Shown: positions 19,469 through 29,705 of the stretch, in pieces
How positions within the stretch are numbered: the first letter of the stretch is position 1
How the letters are laid out: each line of letters begins with the position of its first letter
Assembly: GCF_016463975.1 (NCBI RefSeq)
Contig: NZ_JAEMNX010000022.1
Coordinates: 1-64,000, forward strand
Length of the DNA stretch: 64,000 bases
Direction of reading: 5' to 3'
Source of the DNA: Marinomonas transparens
GTDB lineage: Bacteria; Pseudomonadota; Gammaproteobacteria; Pseudomonadales; Marinomonadaceae
The notes under the pieces: generated by a model
The model's input: the letters and a program-made list of their open reading frames with translations, nothing else
Database searches by the model: none
What the model was told of the DNA's origin: nothing
Translations under genes and position numbers: made by a program

Positions 19469-19762
19469 TCAGTCTATTACTGGGCTCAATAATTCCCTCA
19501 ACTCTTCTGCGGTTTTTGCTTTCGGCAGAGCTTCACGAATTTTATTAAAAGCGGCTTGCGCAACGGCTGGGCGCTGAGCGTACGTTGTCAAAGCACCACC
19601 AGTCCAACCAGCCAATTTGACCATATCATTTTTGAAATTATTGCCATTAACACCATGACCACCTAAAGCCATTAGTGCATCTTCTATCCCTAAATAGCTT
19701 GGGCGTTCCCCACCAAACTTCATAAAATCATCTTGTTGCACTTCAGCAAATTGCTCTGACAT
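19469..19762 (-). CDS. conserved small hypothetical protein
   Basis: 97-aa soluble protein, not recognised. It is rich in Gly and Ala in the middle (ALMALGGHGVNGNNF, GWTGGALTTYAQRP) with amphipathic helices at the C-end; no signal peptide and no membrane span. It has an initiator ATG preceded by AAGGT and sits alone between the DUF501 terminator and glpK, so it is likely real. Function unknown. Confidence 0.7.
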   Translation of the reverse strand: MSEQFAEVQQDDFMKFGGERPSYLGIEDALMALGGHGVNGNNFKNDMVKLAGWTGGALTTYAQRPAVAQAAFNKIREALPKAKTAEELRELLSPVID

Positions 19763-19859
19763 ATTTTTAAACCTTCCTTTATAAAGCTACCTGTTTATTA
19801 CGGTAACGATATCTAATTCATGGTACAAGAAATTGGATGTAGAAAAACGTAACATTTTA

Positions 19860-21344
19860 TTAGTCCCGTGTACGAACACGATCTACTGCCTGTTGCCAAC
19901 CTTGATACAAACGATCTCCGGTTCCGCTTGCCATTTTTGGCTCAAAGCACTTATCCGCCTGCCATAATGTCGCGACTTCATCCAAGGACTTATATAAGCC
20001 AACATGCAGACCAGCCAAAAATGCGACACCCAACGCGGTTGTTTCCGTAACACGAGGACGCTCGACGGTGATTTCCAGTAAGTCACTAAGAAACTGCACC
20101 ATCACGTCATTTATTACCATTCCCCCATCAACACGTAAAGAATTAAATGTAGCACCATCTTGCGCCATTGCCCCAACTAAATCTCTCGTTTGATAACAAA
20201 CCGAACGTAAACCCGCACTGACAATGTCGGCAACACCAGTATCACGAGTCAAACCTATCATGGCGCCACGGGCATCTGGATCCCAATAAGGAGCACCTAA
20301 GCCAGTAAAGGCAGGCACCAGATAAACAGAATCGTCATTCAGCGCCTGCTGAGCCAAACTTTGTGTTTCTTTCGCATCAGAAAACAATTTTAAACCATCA
20401 CGTAACCATTGGATCGCGGCCCCTGCAACAAAGATACTGCCCTCTAATGCATAGGTGACTTTACCCTTTAAGCGATAACCAACTGTGGTAAGTAGCTTGT
20501 GCTCTGAACGGATGGCTTGATCGCCCGTATTTAGAATCAAAAAACACCCTGTGCCATAAGTACTCTTTACCATGCCGGGCAAAAAACATGCTTGACCAAT
20601 CAACGCCGCCTGCTGATCACCAGCAATACCGTTGATTGGAATTTCTGCTCCCAACCAAGACGAATCAACAACACCAAAATCGGCACTGCAATCCATAACT
20701 TCTGGCCACAATACCTCTTCGATACCCAATAGCTGAATGAGCTCTTTATCCCATTCTTGAGTATGAATATTAAACGCCATGGTACGCGCGGCATTGGTTG
20801 CATCGGTTTTGTGAGATTGACCATTGGTTAAACGCCACAATAAAAAACTGTCGACAGTCCCAAAAGCAAGCCGCCCTGCTTTTGCCTTATCTCGAGCCCC
20901 TTCTACATTATCTAGCACCCAACGAATTTTCGTTGCCGAAAAATAAGGATCAATCAACAACCCCGTTTTTTCTTGAACCTTATCTCCCAAGCCTTGCTCA
21001 CTAAGGCTTTGGCAAAAGGCACTAGTACGTCGATCTTGCCAGACGATAGCATTGTAGACGGGTTGACCTGTTTGTGTATCCCAAAGTATCGTGGTTTCGC
21101 GCTGATTGGTGATACCGATACTTGCTACCGCTTGCGCATCGATACCTGTATCCTTAAGCACAGAGCGACAAACAGACAAAGTAGACGACCAGATATCTTC
21201 TGGGTCATGTTCGACCCAAGCATCATGGGGAAAGAGCTGTGGAAACTCTTGCTGAGATTGACCAATTCGAACGCCTCTTTCATCAAATAAAATAGCGCGT
21301 GAGCTAGTAGTACCCTGATCGATAGCAAGAATATAATGGGTCAT
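19860..21344 (-). CDS. glpK: glycerol kinase
   Basis: FGGY-family kinase phosphorylating glycerol to glycerol-3-phosphate with ATP. 494 aa, standard length. N-terminal phosphate loop [24 protein letters not shown] near 82, VWQDRRT, the substrate region and [13 protein letters not shown] near 350 with the FGGY-type C-terminal LRVDGGM are all intact. Divergent from glpR with a GlpR-type operator between. No glpF facilitator gene is next to it. Confidence 0.96.
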   Translation of the reverse strand: MTHYILAIDQGTTSSRAILFDERGVRIGQSQQEFPQLFPHDAWVEHDPEDIWSSTLSVCRSVLKDTGIDAQAVASIGITNQRETTILWDTQTGQPVYNAIVWQDRRTSAFCQSLSEQGLGDKVQEKTGLLIDPYFSATKIRWVLDNVEGARDKAKAGRLAFGTVDSFLLWRLTNGQSHKTDATNAARTMAFNIHTQEWDKELIQLLGIEEVLWPEVMDCSADFGVVDSSWLGAEIPINGIAGDQQAALIGQACFLPGMVKSTYGTGCFLILNTGDQAIRSEHKLLTTVGYRLKGKVTYALEGSIFVAGAAIQWLRDGLKLFSDAKETQSLAQQALNDDSVYLVPAFTGLGAPYWDPDARGAMIGLTRDTGVADIVSAGLRSVCYQTRDLVGAMAQDGATFNSLRVDGGMVINDVMVQFLSDLLEITVERPRVTETTALGVAFLAGLHVGLYKSLDEVATLWQADKCFEPKMASGTGDRLYQGWQQAVDRVRTRD

Positions 21345-21414
21345 GGCGGGTTCTCTTTGAAATCGTTGGCTACTCAGCAGCCAAACAAGCCGATTATTTT
21401 TGTTTTATGAACAT

Positions 21415-21436
21415 AGATATTCAAATACGAATATCT
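21415..21436. promoter_or_regulatory. GlpR-type operator, glpK/glpR
   Basis: Perfect inverted repeat AGATATTC / GAATATCT around a 6-base spacer, in the divergent glpK-glpR region. The TTC-N6-GAA core matches that of the glpD upstream site at 22388. Confidence 0.65.
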
Positions 21437-21499
21437 CTATTAAAAACCAATGTACACTCGTTTAGCAAGTGACAACCTTTTTTGGGAGTAAAAATCGAC

Positions 21500-22270
21500 A
21501 TGAGCCAACTCACTCGCCAAGACAAAATTGTCGCCATCGTAAAAGAAAACGGCTATGTGACAATAGACGAACTAGCTAGCAGGTTTGCCGTCACTCCTCA
21601 AACCATACGCCGTGATATCAACGCCTTAGCAAAAGCAGAGCAAATACGTCGTCACCATGGCGGAGCCAGCTATGATTCCAGTACTACCAACGTCGCCTAC
21701 GCCACCAGACAGATCCTACAACTGCCAGCCAAAGAGCACATTGCCAAGCGTATCGCAGAAGAAATCCCCAATCACGCTTCGCTCTTTATCAATATTGGCA
21801 CCACCACAGAGACCGTCGCTCGCGCTCTACTTAATCACCAAGGGCTACAAGTCATTACCAACAACCTCAATGTTGCCGCAATATTGAGCAGTAAAGAAGA
21901 CTTTACCGTAATTATTGCTGGCGGTACCGTTCGGTCCCGTGACGGCGGAGTGATGGGAGAAGCAACCATAGATTTCATCAATCAATTCCGCGTTGACTTC
22001 GGCATAGTCGGTATTAGTGGTATCGATCCACACGATGGATCATTATTAGATTACGACTACCAAGAAGTCCGAGTTGCACAAAGCATCATATCGAATTCCC
22101 GCACTGTTTTCTTAGCTGCAGATAGCGGTAAATTTGGCCGTAACGCTGTTGTCAGATTGGGCAATATTACCCAAGTTGATCGGCTATTTACCGATGAACA
22201 ACCACCAAAAGACATTACTAACTTAATGAAAGAACACAAGGTACGTTTAGAGCTTTGCACACCTAAATAA
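21500..22270 (+). CDS. glpR: glycerol-3-phosphate regulon repressor (DeoR family)
   Basis: DeoR-type repressor of glp genes, released by glycerol-3-phosphate. 256 aa from the ATG that begins [10 protein letters not shown], the usual GlpR start. HTH at about 6-57 ([25 protein letters not shown]), then the sugar-phosphate sensor domain with [15 protein letters not shown] near 100 and the C-terminal [20 protein letters not shown] and DSGKFGR motifs. Sits between glpK and glpD, both with likely GlpR operators. Confidence 0.95.
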   Translation: MSQLTRQDKIVAIVKENGYVTIDELASRFAVTPQTIRRDINALAKAEQIRRHHGGASYDSSTTNVAYATRQILQLPAKEHIAKRIAEEIPNHASLFINIGTTTETVARALLNHQGLQVITNNLNVAAILSSKEDFTVIIAGGTVRSRDGGVMGEATIDFINQFRVDFGIVGISGIDPHDGSLLDYDYQEVRVAQSIISNSRTVFLAADSGKFGRNAVVRLGNITQVDRLFTDEQPPKDITNLMKEHKVRLELCTPK

Positions 22271-22387
22271 CCCACTTAGGGTGCTTCTTCATAGGCTTTC
22301 AGAAAACTAAAACTAATCTCAATATTCATAAAAACTTCATCTCACTTGCTTGTCAGCAAGCAAATAGAGGTTTAGTATCGAATAAAT

Positions 22388-22405
22388 ATGTTCACTTTCG
22401 AACAT
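22388..22405. promoter_or_regulatory. GlpR operator before glpD
   Basis: ATGTTC-N6-GAACAT, a perfect inverted repeat close to the classical GlpR consensus; a further half-site (ACGAACAT) follows at about 22420. It sits 33-50 bp before the glpD start. Confidence 0.75.
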
Positions 22406-22437
22406 TTTGTATTCATTTTACGAACATGAGGCTCAAT

Positions 22438-23928
22438 ATGACGGACAATCATTTCGACCTATTTATTGTTGGGGGCGGCATAAACGGAACAGGCATTGCG
22501 GCTGATGCAGCAGGTCGTGGTTTAGACGTCGGTCTATGTGAAATGGACGATCTAGCCCACGCCACCTCTTCCTCCAGCAGCAAGTTGATTCATGGTGGTT
22601 TACGTTATTTGGAGCATTATGAGTTTCGTTTAGTAAAAGAAGCCCTAACGGAAAGAGAAGTACTATTAAAAGTCGCCCCTCACCTTGTAACCCCCATGCG
22701 CTTTCAAATGCCTCATCGCCCTCACTTACGTCCAGCTTGGCTAATACGTATCGGCCTATTTCTTTATGACACCTTAGGCAAACGGGAAACATTACCTGGC
22801 TCCCACGGGGTGAAATATGGTCCAGACAGCCCTCTAAAGCACGATATAACCCAAGGCTTCGAATATTCAGACTGTTGGGTAGATGACGCGCGCCTAGTGG
22901 TAACAAATGCCTTAAGTGCACAACAGAATGGGGCCGCTATTTTTGCTCGTACTCGTTGTACCTCTGCAAAACGAATGAATAATCAATGGCACATCACCTT
23001 AGAAGATCAAATTAGCTTACAGACTAAAACAGTGACTGCTGATGCCTTAGTTAATGCTGCCGGCCCTTGGGTATCCTCCTTCATCGAGACAGGCTTACAA
23101 CAAAAAGCACCCTATGGTATCCGCATGATCAAAGGCAGCCATATAGTCGTGCCAAAAATGTATCAGCACTCTAATGCCTTTATTATGCAAAACACAGATA
23201 AGCGCATCGTATTTGCCATTCCCTATCGCGAAAAATATACCCTACTGGGCACAACCGATATGGAATATAAAGGCGATCCAAATCAGGTAAGTATTTCTGA
23301 AGAGGAAACCCAATACATATTGAGTGTCGCCAATGACCACTTCAAAAAAGCACTCACAGCTAAGGATGTCATTTGGAATTATTCTGGCGTACGCCCGCTA
23401 TTAGAGGACGAATCGGATGACCCTTCCGCTGTCACACGCGATTACACCCTGCACTTGGATGATGAACAAGACAAAGCGCCGCTACTAAGTATTTTTGGCG
23501 GAAAAATCACCACCTACCGTAAACTGGCTCTCTCGGCCATGCGTAAGCTATCCCCTTACTTTGACACACTAGGGCCAGAATGGACCCATAAAAAACCACT
23601 TCCCGGTGGCGACTTAAACATGTCTTTGGATGCTTTTACTCTAAAGCTACAACTGAGCTACCCTTTCCTCGGCGCTCATTTAGCCCATAGATTTGCAAAT
23701 AGCTACGGCACTTTAACCCATACCCTACTCAACGAAGCCAATTCAAAAGACGAATTAGGCCAACATTTTGGCGAAGGCTTATATCAATTGGAAGTGGACT
23801 ATCTTATCCATCATGAATGGGCACGCTCAGCAGAAGATATTCTATGGCGTCGTAGTAAATTAGGTCTTGAGCTTCACGATGAACAAATAAAAACACTTGA
23901 AGAATACGTGAAAACAGCCATCAAATAA
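22438..23928 (+). CDS. glpD: aerobic glycerol-3-phosphate dehydrogenase
   Basis: FAD-dependent, membrane-associated enzyme oxidising glycerol-3-phosphate to dihydroxyacetone phosphate and passing electrons to quinone. 496 aa from the ATG with GAGG six bases upstream. FAD-binding GGGINGTGIAADAAGRGL near residue 10, SSSSKLIHGGLRYLEHYEF near 44 and C-terminal FGGKITTYRKLA near 360 are the family signatures. Own operator upstream and terminator downstream. Confidence 0.96.
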   Translation: MTDNHFDLFIVGGGINGTGIAADAAGRGLDVGLCEMDDLAHATSSSSSKLIHGGLRYLEHYEFRLVKEALTEREVLLKVAPHLVTPMRFQMPHRPHLRPAWLIRIGLFLYDTLGKRETLPGSHGVKYGPDSPLKHDITQGFEYSDCWVDDARLVVTNALSAQQNGAAIFARTRCTSAKRMNNQWHITLEDQISLQTKTVTADALVNAAGPWVSSFIETGLQQKAPYGIRMIKGSHIVVPKMYQHSNAFIMQNTDKRIVFAIPYREKYTLLGTTDMEYKGDPNQVSISEEETQYILSVANDHFKKALTAKDVIWNYSGVRPLLEDESDDPSAVTRDYTLHLDDEQDKAPLLSIFGGKITTYRKLALSAMRKLSPYFDTLGPEWTHKKPLPGGDLNMSLDAFTLKLQLSYPFLGAHLAHRFANSYGTLTHTLLNEANSKDELGQHFGEGLYQLEVDYLIHHEWARSAEDILWRRSKLGLELHDEQIKTLEEYVKTAIK

Positions 23929-23947
23929 TTCACTAAGAGATTGTTAC

Positions 23948-23984
23948 AAGCTCGCTTAAGCCATTGTCTAAACGAGCTTTTTTT
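23948..23984 (+). terminator. glpD terminator
   Basis: Stem AAGCTCG / CGAGCTT followed by TTTTT, 20 bases after the glpD stop. Confidence 0.8.
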
Positions 23985-24024
23985 GGTCTACTGAAAGTAT
24001 CCCTCTCTTCAGGAAACCAGCAAT

Positions 24025-24795
24025 ATGGATATGGTGTTTTTCGACATTTCCCTTTGGGTCTATCTACTACTCTTTGCTACCGCATTTGTAGCAGGCGTCA
24101 TCGATGCCATTGCTGGAGGTGGCGGTCTAATTACCGTACCAGTTCTATTAGCTGCAGGACTATCCCCTGCCGAAGCGCTCGCCACGAATAAACTACAAGG
24201 CTGCGCAGGCACAGTGTCCGCTTCTTACCACTTTATCAAGAAGGGAAAAGTGAAGCTCTCCGATATGTGGCTACCTATCGCTATGACCGCTATCGGTGCT
24301 ATTAGTGGCACACTTTTAGTTTCCTATTTAGACAGCAGCTTATTATTAAAAGCCGTTCCAGTCATTTTAATCGCCGTGGCCGTTTTCTTTTTCTTTTTAC
24401 CGAAAATTCAACCTTACATTGCCAGTAAACTCTCTCTGAGCCATATACAGTTTGCTTTTATTATCGGTACCAGCATTGGTTTTTATGATGGTCTGATCGG
24501 CCCCGGAACAGGGGCCTTCTTTTCTACTGCTTACCTTTGTCTAATGGGCCTAACTTTGGTTTCAGCTACAGCTCATACAAAAATACTTAATGCCACCAGC
24601 AACTTATCATCATTAGCTATATTTGCTTTTACTGGTCATGTTATCTGGGCTTTGGGCATTGTAATGGGGCTTGGCGGATGGGTTGGTGCGCAAATTGGCT
24701 CACGACTCGTCATCACCAAAGGGGCAAAATTAATTCGCCCTATGGTAATACTCATGTGCTTGGCTATTTCCGTAAAACTGCTGATTAGTAACTAA
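24025..24795 (+). CDS. TSUP family sulfite/sulfoacetate-type exporter
   Basis: 256-aa inner-membrane protein of the TauE/SafE (TSUP, formerly DUF81) family with about eight membrane spans. The N-terminal AGVIDAIAGGGGLITVPVLLAAG and the repeated IGFYDGLIGPGTGAF are the diagnostic motifs of the two halves. Members export or import sulfite, sulfoacetate or related small anions; substrate not readable here. A sulfatase system lies 7 kb away but nothing else links them. Confidence 0.88.
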   Translation: MDMVFFDISLWVYLLLFATAFVAGVIDAIAGGGGLITVPVLLAAGLSPAEALATNKLQGCAGTVSASYHFIKKGKVKLSDMWLPIAMTAIGAISGTLLVSYLDSSLLLKAVPVILIAVAVFFFFLPKIQPYIASKLSLSHIQFAFIIGTSIGFYDGLIGPGTGAFFSTAYLCLMGLTLVSATAHTKILNATSNLSSLAIFAFTGHVIWALGIVMGLGGWVGAQIGSRLVITKGAKLIRPMVILMCLAISVKLLISN

Positions 24796-24826
24796 GGCTT
24801 TTCATTAGCTGAACAAAAAGCCCAAA

Positions 24827-24855
24827 CAAAAACGGCGACCTAGGTAGGTCGCCGT
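24827..24855 (-). terminator. terminator of the GAPDH gene
   Basis: Ten-base stem ACGGCGACCT / AGGTCGCCGT with 4-base loop; reading leftward it is followed by TTTTT. It ends the leftward gap gene and stands between convergent genes. Confidence 0.88.
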
Positions 24856-24883
24856 AAGATAACACTTTATATATCTACTTCTT

Positions 24884-26257
24884 TTAAGCCGCTTGTTCCT
24901 CAAGCAACTTTGCCTTCGTCATATCCGCTTGTGCTAATTTTTCCATCAAACGAACGACCTGACAGCTGTAACCGTACTCATTATCGTACCAAACATACAA
25001 AATAGCCTGATTATCTCTTACCTTAGTGGAAAGAGAGTCCAGAATACCTGCCTGTTGAGAACCAATGAAATCAGAACTAACCGCATCTGCACCATCGCTA
25101 TAACCAATCTGACCAGTCAATTCTGCGCTATTAGAAGCCACTTTAAGAAGCTGATTAATTTCCTCAACAGAGGCTTTAGATTTAAGATTTAAACTTAAAA
25201 CGGCAATCGATACATTGATAACAGGAACGCGAATCGCACTACCACTTAGTTTGCCTTCTAATGAAGGAATCGCTTTCGATACCGCTTTTGCTGCACCAGT
25301 TTCCGTCATCACCATATTCATGCCAGCGGCACGACCACGACGATCACCTTTATGGATATTGTCAATCAGGTTTTGATCATTGGTGTAAGCATGAACCGTT
25401 TCTACATGACCAGACTCTATGCCGTATTTATCTTCAAGCACAGATAAAATCGGCGTAATGGCATTAGTTGTACAAGAAGCGGCCGAAACAATACGATCTT
25501 CTTCGGTTAAATCAGCATCGTTCACACCAAACACAATATTTTTCATTGCTTTGCCTGGTGCGGTTAAAACAACACGCTCAATACCAGGACGGTTCAAGTG
25601 CACACTCAAACCGTCGTGATCACGCCAGCGCCCAGTGTTATCGACCAATAATGCCTTGTCTATGCCATATGCTTGATAATCAACGTCAGCAGGGTCTGAA
25701 GCGTAAATGACTTTTACGGGGGAGCCATTAATAATCAAAGCTTGATTAGCTTCATCAACTTTTACTAAGCCATCATAAGTGCCATGAACAGAATCGTATT
25801 TCAGCAAGCTAGCACGCTTAGTAAGGTCATTGTCACAAGCCTTACGCACAACAATAGCAGCCAAAGACATACCAGGAGTGGTGTGACCTAGAGTACACAT
25901 ACGACGAGCTAGTAAACGGCCAATACGTCCAAAACCATACAAAACAACAGGAGTATCAGAAGTGTTTGCAGTCTGTGCGGCTAGCACAGAAGCCACATCC
26001 GCCTCTGCGATAAGCGACTCAAGCTCAACAACGGTATGGGATGCACCGCTAATAAGCACTTCCTCTAACACTCGATAGACTTGCACAAGATCTAACTCGG
26101 GATATTGATCAAAAGCCGTCATCAAACCAGTCACAGAATCAGCCATTAAGGTTTTCCCTGCCAACTCAACTTTAACTGATTTTTCACGACCCAATTTACC
26201 CAAAAGAGGAATCATAGATTCAGCTTGTGAAAGTGATTGTAACCAAGTGCTTGTCAT
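24884..26257 (-). CDS. gap: glyceraldehyde-3-phosphate dehydrogenase, long form
   Basis: NAD(P)-dependent GAPDH with an N-terminal extension of roughly 110 residues before the Rossmann start (VVLYGFGRIGRLLARR near 120), giving 457 aa against about 335 for the classical enzyme. The catalytic Cys-His pair is intact: SAASCTTNAITPIL and the downstream HAYTNDQN. This long form is known in Pseudomonas and marine gammaproteobacteria as a second, likely gluconeogenic GAPDH; the role here is inferred. Start taken at MTSTWLQSL after a G-rich leader. Confidence 0.92.
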   Translation of the reverse strand: MTSTWLQSLSQAESMIPLLGKLGREKSVKVELAGKTLMADSVTGLMTAFDQYPELDLVQVYRVLEEVLISGASHTVVELESLIAEADVASVLAAQTANTSDTPVVLYGFGRIGRLLARRMCTLGHTTPGMSLAAIVVRKACDNDLTKRASLLKYDSVHGTYDGLVKVDEANQALIINGSPVKVIYASDPADVDYQAYGIDKALLVDNTGRWRDHDGLSVHLNRPGIERVVLTAPGKAMKNIVFGVNDADLTEEDRIVSAASCTTNAITPILSVLEDKYGIESGHVETVHAYTNDQNLIDNIHKGDRRGRAAGMNMVMTETGAAKAVSKAIPSLEGKLSGSAIRVPVINVSIAVLSLNLKSKASVEEINQLLKVASNSAELTGQIGYSDGADAVSSDFIGSQQAGILDSLSTKVRDNQAILYVWYDNEYGYSCQVVRLMEKLAQADMTKAKLLEEQAA

Positions 26258-26520
26258 TTTCTGCCCCCGAAAAAAGACGTTGTTGTCATAATATGTTGGC
26301 AAGTCTAACGTCCGTATTAAGCAAAAACAAATTGTAAGAAGACTACGAAAAGTCCTTTAAAAACGGGGATTTAATATTTTTTTTATGAAAATAACGAGAT
26401 TAAAAGGAAGGAATAGAAAGTTTACTACATATTTAATCAGCTCAAAGCTTTCAGCCATTAAAAGTGGCTATTATGTTGTAATTTGGCAACCAAAAAAGAG
26501 AGAGAATTTCATGAATTATT

Positions 26521-26850
26521 TTATAAATGACGCTTTCTTTCTGCCAAAATACCTAATAAACAAAAACATACGCACACCACAATGGGGCGATAGGCAAAAT
26601 CAATACGTGTGATCCCCCAATATACTAAAGGCTGACTCCACAATGTCAGCAAACCATAGCCAAAGGTACACATCAGAATAAATGCCGCTACTCGCGCAAT
26701 AAATATCCAAGAAGCCACAAGCCGTTTAAGAAAATTATTTATCTTGCCGCCATAGATTACCAAACAGGTCGCTACCAAGGCTAAAGAAATATCATTCAGG
26801 TGAGGCTGCATCATCTGTGCAGCACGAAGGTTAAAATCTAAAATCAACAT
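26521..26850 (-). CDS. small membrane protein, DUF3392-like
   Basis: 109-aa inner-membrane protein with three or four hydrophobic segments (about 20-33, 46-66, 70-80 and 90-104). Size and the pattern of a polar N-terminus followed by GGKINNFLKRL and a conserved ARVAAFILMCTFGYGLL helix suggest the DUF3392 family, without known function. Leftward, 40 bp after the next gene upstream. Confidence 0.65.
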   Translation of the reverse strand: MLILDFNLRAAQMMQPHLNDISLALVATCLVIYGGKINNFLKRLVASWIFIARVAAFILMCTFGYGLLTLWSQPLVYWGITRIDFAYRPIVVCVCFCLLGILAERKRHL

Positions 26851-26890
26851 AGAAAATACAACAACACGCTAATAAAAATAGGAAGCTAGC

Positions 26891-27460
26891 TTAACGAGCT
26901 TTTCGTGACAGGGCTTCAACATCAATCTTACCTGAATGAGATTGAACTTTTGGATGTTCATCGCCATAACGAATCGACACATCAAAGGTGGTATTATGAA
27001 GTTCAATAAAGGTACCATCTGGAAACAACCATTTAGCACGACCATAACCATTTTTTACAAAACCAATAGTAGGCTCCCCATACTTTTTCTCTAGTAAGGC
27101 ACCAATCGAGCCACGTTGGCTATTATTTGTAACCACTCCAGACATCACCGCTTGTCGGATGTAGCCAGAACGATTAAAAAGTATATTCAGACTTTTTATT
27201 CCCAAGATGCCATCAGGACCCAGACTATAGCTAGCCACCCCTTTATGGTAAGAGGGGTAAGGTTGCAACCCCATAGAAGTAAGTTGTTTTTCAAATGCCG
27301 GTTGACTTAAATCATTCACTCTTAAACCAAATATCTCAGCTTCTGTAGAAAACTTTTCCTTTACAGGCTCTGATTCTGACTCTTCTAGAGCATAAGATAG
27401 CTTAGACATAACCAAAATCAGTACAACAAAAAAGAGCCTAAAATAGCTATTCCTATACAT
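26891..27460 (-). CDS. secreted hypothetical protein
   Basis: 189-aa protein starting at MYRNSYFRLF. This start was chosen because GGGAGG precedes it and because it opens a signal peptide (hydrophobic VVLILVMSKLSYA near 10-25, then an acidic mature start). The mature part has EIFGLRVNDLSQPAFEKQL and a YGRAKWLFPDGTFIELH strand pattern, resembling small periplasmic proteins that follow invariant-helix beta-sheet folds. I do not recognise the family. No obvious operon partner except the DUF3392-like gene downstream. Confidence 0.65.
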   Translation of the reverse strand: MYRNSYFRLFFVVLILVMSKLSYALEESESEPVKEKFSTEAEIFGLRVNDLSQPAFEKQLTSMGLQPYPSYHKGVASYSLGPDGILGIKSLNILFNRSGYIRQAVMSGVVTNNSQRGSIGALLEKKYGEPTIGFVKNGYGRAKWLFPDGTFIELHNTTFDVSIRYGDEHPKVQSHSGKIDVEALSRKAR

Positions 27461-27626
27461 TACCTTTTCCCTCCCAGAGATGAAGCCTCTCCCCGACAAC
27501 AGGCAGAAAAAAATACTTAATCCAATATATTATAAGACACTATTTCATCCTTGCACTCAAGCAGTGAAAAATGAGTAAAATAACATTTTGACAACGCTCT
27601 AACAGGTTATGTAGATCACCATTTAT

Positions 27627-28532
27627 TCACTTTAATGACTCAAACACGTCTTTTATTACCTTTTCAAAAGCTAGAAAAGCAGGCTGCCTCAAAACACTTG
27701 CTCTTGTCCACATATAAACATCACGACTGATTTTCAGATCAAAACGAATATTAAGCTCAACCAATGAAGCATCATCAGCAGCCAACACAGAAATTTTCGG
27801 TAACACGGCAAGATGTCGGCCACGTGATAAAAGCTTAATCAACATGGCGGCATCGTTTCTAAAGACAACTTTAGTGCGAATTTTTTCAATACCATAGGTA
27901 ACCAAAAACTCAAGCACTTGTTCTTCAAAACGACTAGCAATCCCTAAACTAAGCCAATCTGCCGCCTCAAAATCTTTAACTTCAAGATTTTTCTTTTTCG
28001 CCAACGGATGATTTTTTCCACAAAAAATTCCGATTTCATCTTCTTTGATTAAAACTTTATGAATCCCTTCCAAAAAACGGTCATCTGGCGATGGCGCTAA
28101 TAAGACATCAAACTTGTCTTCTTGTAATGCTTCAATACCTAACCCAGGAGCAACAGCTAATACCGTCAGTGAAATATTAGGGTTTTCTCCTGTCATACGT
28201 TCCAATATTTCAGGCATCACCCCCATACCAAGTAAAGGTCCGGTTGCTATTCTCAACTCTGTTCGCAAACCCAGTTTCTGGCTTGATATTTTTTCCTTTG
28301 CTAGGTTCATTGCGTGGATGACTGCACGCCCTTCACGAGCTAATACCTCACCCATTTCAGTACTCTTTACACCATATCTACTGCGTAAAAATAGCTTAGT
28401 GCCAGCCTGCATTTCTAATGTCGCCATTGCCCTAGTAAGGGTTGGCTGCGCCACAGACAAATATTCAGAGGCTGAAGTAATCGAGCCTTTATCAAGAATC
28501 GTAACAAGATAGATGAGGTGTTTTGGGTCCAT
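27627..28532 (-). CDS. LysR-type regulator of the TRAP/sulfatase genes
   Basis: 301-aa LysR-family regulator: winged HTH at 1-60 (ITSASEYLSVAQPTLTRAMATLEMQAGTKLF) and an effector-binding domain from about 90. It is divergent from the TAXI gene with 120 bp between. The standard LysR arrangement makes it the probable activator of TAXI-TRAP-sulfatase, sensing the transported compound (inference). Confidence 0.88.
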   Translation of the reverse strand: MDPKHLIYLVTILDKGSITSASEYLSVAQPTLTRAMATLEMQAGTKLFLRSRYGVKSTEMGEVLAREGRAVIHAMNLAKEKISSQKLGLRTELRIATGPLLGMGVMPEILERMTGENPNISLTVLAVAPGLGIEALQEDKFDVLLAPSPDDRFLEGIHKVLIKEDEIGIFCGKNHPLAKKKNLEVKDFEAADWLSLGIASRFEEQVLEFLVTYGIEKIRTKVVFRNDAAMLIKLLSRGRHLAVLPKISVLAADDASLVELNIRFDLKISRDVYMWTRASVLRQPAFLAFEKVIKDVFESLK

Positions 28533-28652
28533 AGAACATGACCAATATTCATTTTTGATTGTTTAGAAAATCAAATTAACATTTTACCTAGACAAATGGC
28601 TAATATAAATTGATGACAAACCAAACAATAAAAACAATATTGGAGAGACGAC

Positions 28653-29651
28653 ATGTTCAAACAAATCAAAACACTCAAAAGCGGTTTATATATTTCAACT
28701 CTATTATGCTTTGGAGCGTTAACAAGCACTGCTAGCTATGCTGAAAACATCGGCATGGAATCCGCCAGTGCCAACAGCATTGTCGGCATGGTTCCACAGG
28801 CCATGGCGCCCTATTGGTCCAAAGCAGGTGTCGATGTACAACTGGCCCTCAATCAAACACTCACCAAGTCCCTTCTAAAAATTGCACGCAACAAATTAGA
28901 TGCCGCCGTTGTACCGCCGCCAGCCTTTTCGGCGCTGCAAAAAGGCGTCGGCCCTTACGCAAAAATAGCGGATGTTGCGAAAGAATCGTCTAAAAATGTC
29001 CGTGGCCTTTTCAGCATGCCAGGTAGTTACTATCACGCCATCACATGGGCAGATTCAGGTATTAAAAACTGGGCAGACGGAAAAGGTAAAAGAATATTTA
29101 TTGGCCCCCCTGCAGGCGCTGCCAATAGACAAATTACGACTTTAGTGGCTGCAGGAGGGTTACCAAAAGACGACTATGATGGGCTAAAAGCGCCATGGGG
29201 AGCTGCAACACAAAGCTTTCAAGACGGTCAATTTGATATTTATGTTGGCGTTTTTGGCCTCGGCTCCCAATCCCTATCAGAGCTCAGTTTATCGCACGAT
29301 ATTAGGTTATTAGGTGTAAAAGCTGAAAATATGACTCCCCCTGAAGGGTTAGGCATGCAGGCAGCAGTCATCCCTGCTAACACCTACCCGGGACAAGTTA
29401 ACAAAAAAGACGTTATCACTTGGCAAACATTAATGATGATGGCTGTTAACAAAGACATGTCGAATGACACAGCTTACAAGCTAACCAAAACTTATTTAGA
29501 AAATAGAATCACCCTCGCAGAGTCAAGCGCAACCTTTAGAGACCTCCCAATCACGGACTATTTTGTTGGTGTAAATGCCCCTCTTCACCCTGGCGCGATA
29601 AGATATTATCAGGAAATCGGCATTGCCATCCCTAAAAAATTACTACCATAA
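28653..29651 (+). CDS. TAXI family TRAP solute-binding protein
   Basis: Periplasmic binding receptor of a TRAP transporter, 332 aa with a clear signal peptide (TSTASYAEN cleavage near 29-31). The TAXI-type core is recognisable: DAAVVPPPAFSAL, FIGPPAGAANRQITTL near 150 and the FQDGQFDIYVG stretch. It delivers its ligand to the fused permease encoded next. TAXI ligands include glutamate, aromatic and other organic acids; the adjacent sulfatase suggests a sulfated organic compound. Start ATG preceded by GGAGAG. Confidence 0.9.
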   Translation: MFKQIKTLKSGLYISTLLCFGALTSTASYAENIGMESASANSIVGMVPQAMAPYWSKAGVDVQLALNQTLTKSLLKIARNKLDAAVVPPPAFSALQKGVGPYAKIADVAKESSKNVRGLFSMPGSYYHAITWADSGIKNWADGKGKRIFIGPPAGAANRQITTLVAAGGLPKDDYDGLKAPWGAATQSFQDGQFDIYVGVFGLGSQSLSELSLSHDIRLLGVKAENMTPPEGLGMQAAVIPANTYPGQVNKKDVITWQTLMMMAVNKDMSNDTAYKLTKTYLENRITLAESSATFRDLPITDYFVGVNAPLHPGAIRYYQEIGIAIPKKLLP

Positions 29652-29705
29652 TGTTTTAAATTAGAACCAAGGCGGTTTTCCTCTTTGGTTCTCGGAGTCC
29701 TATCT

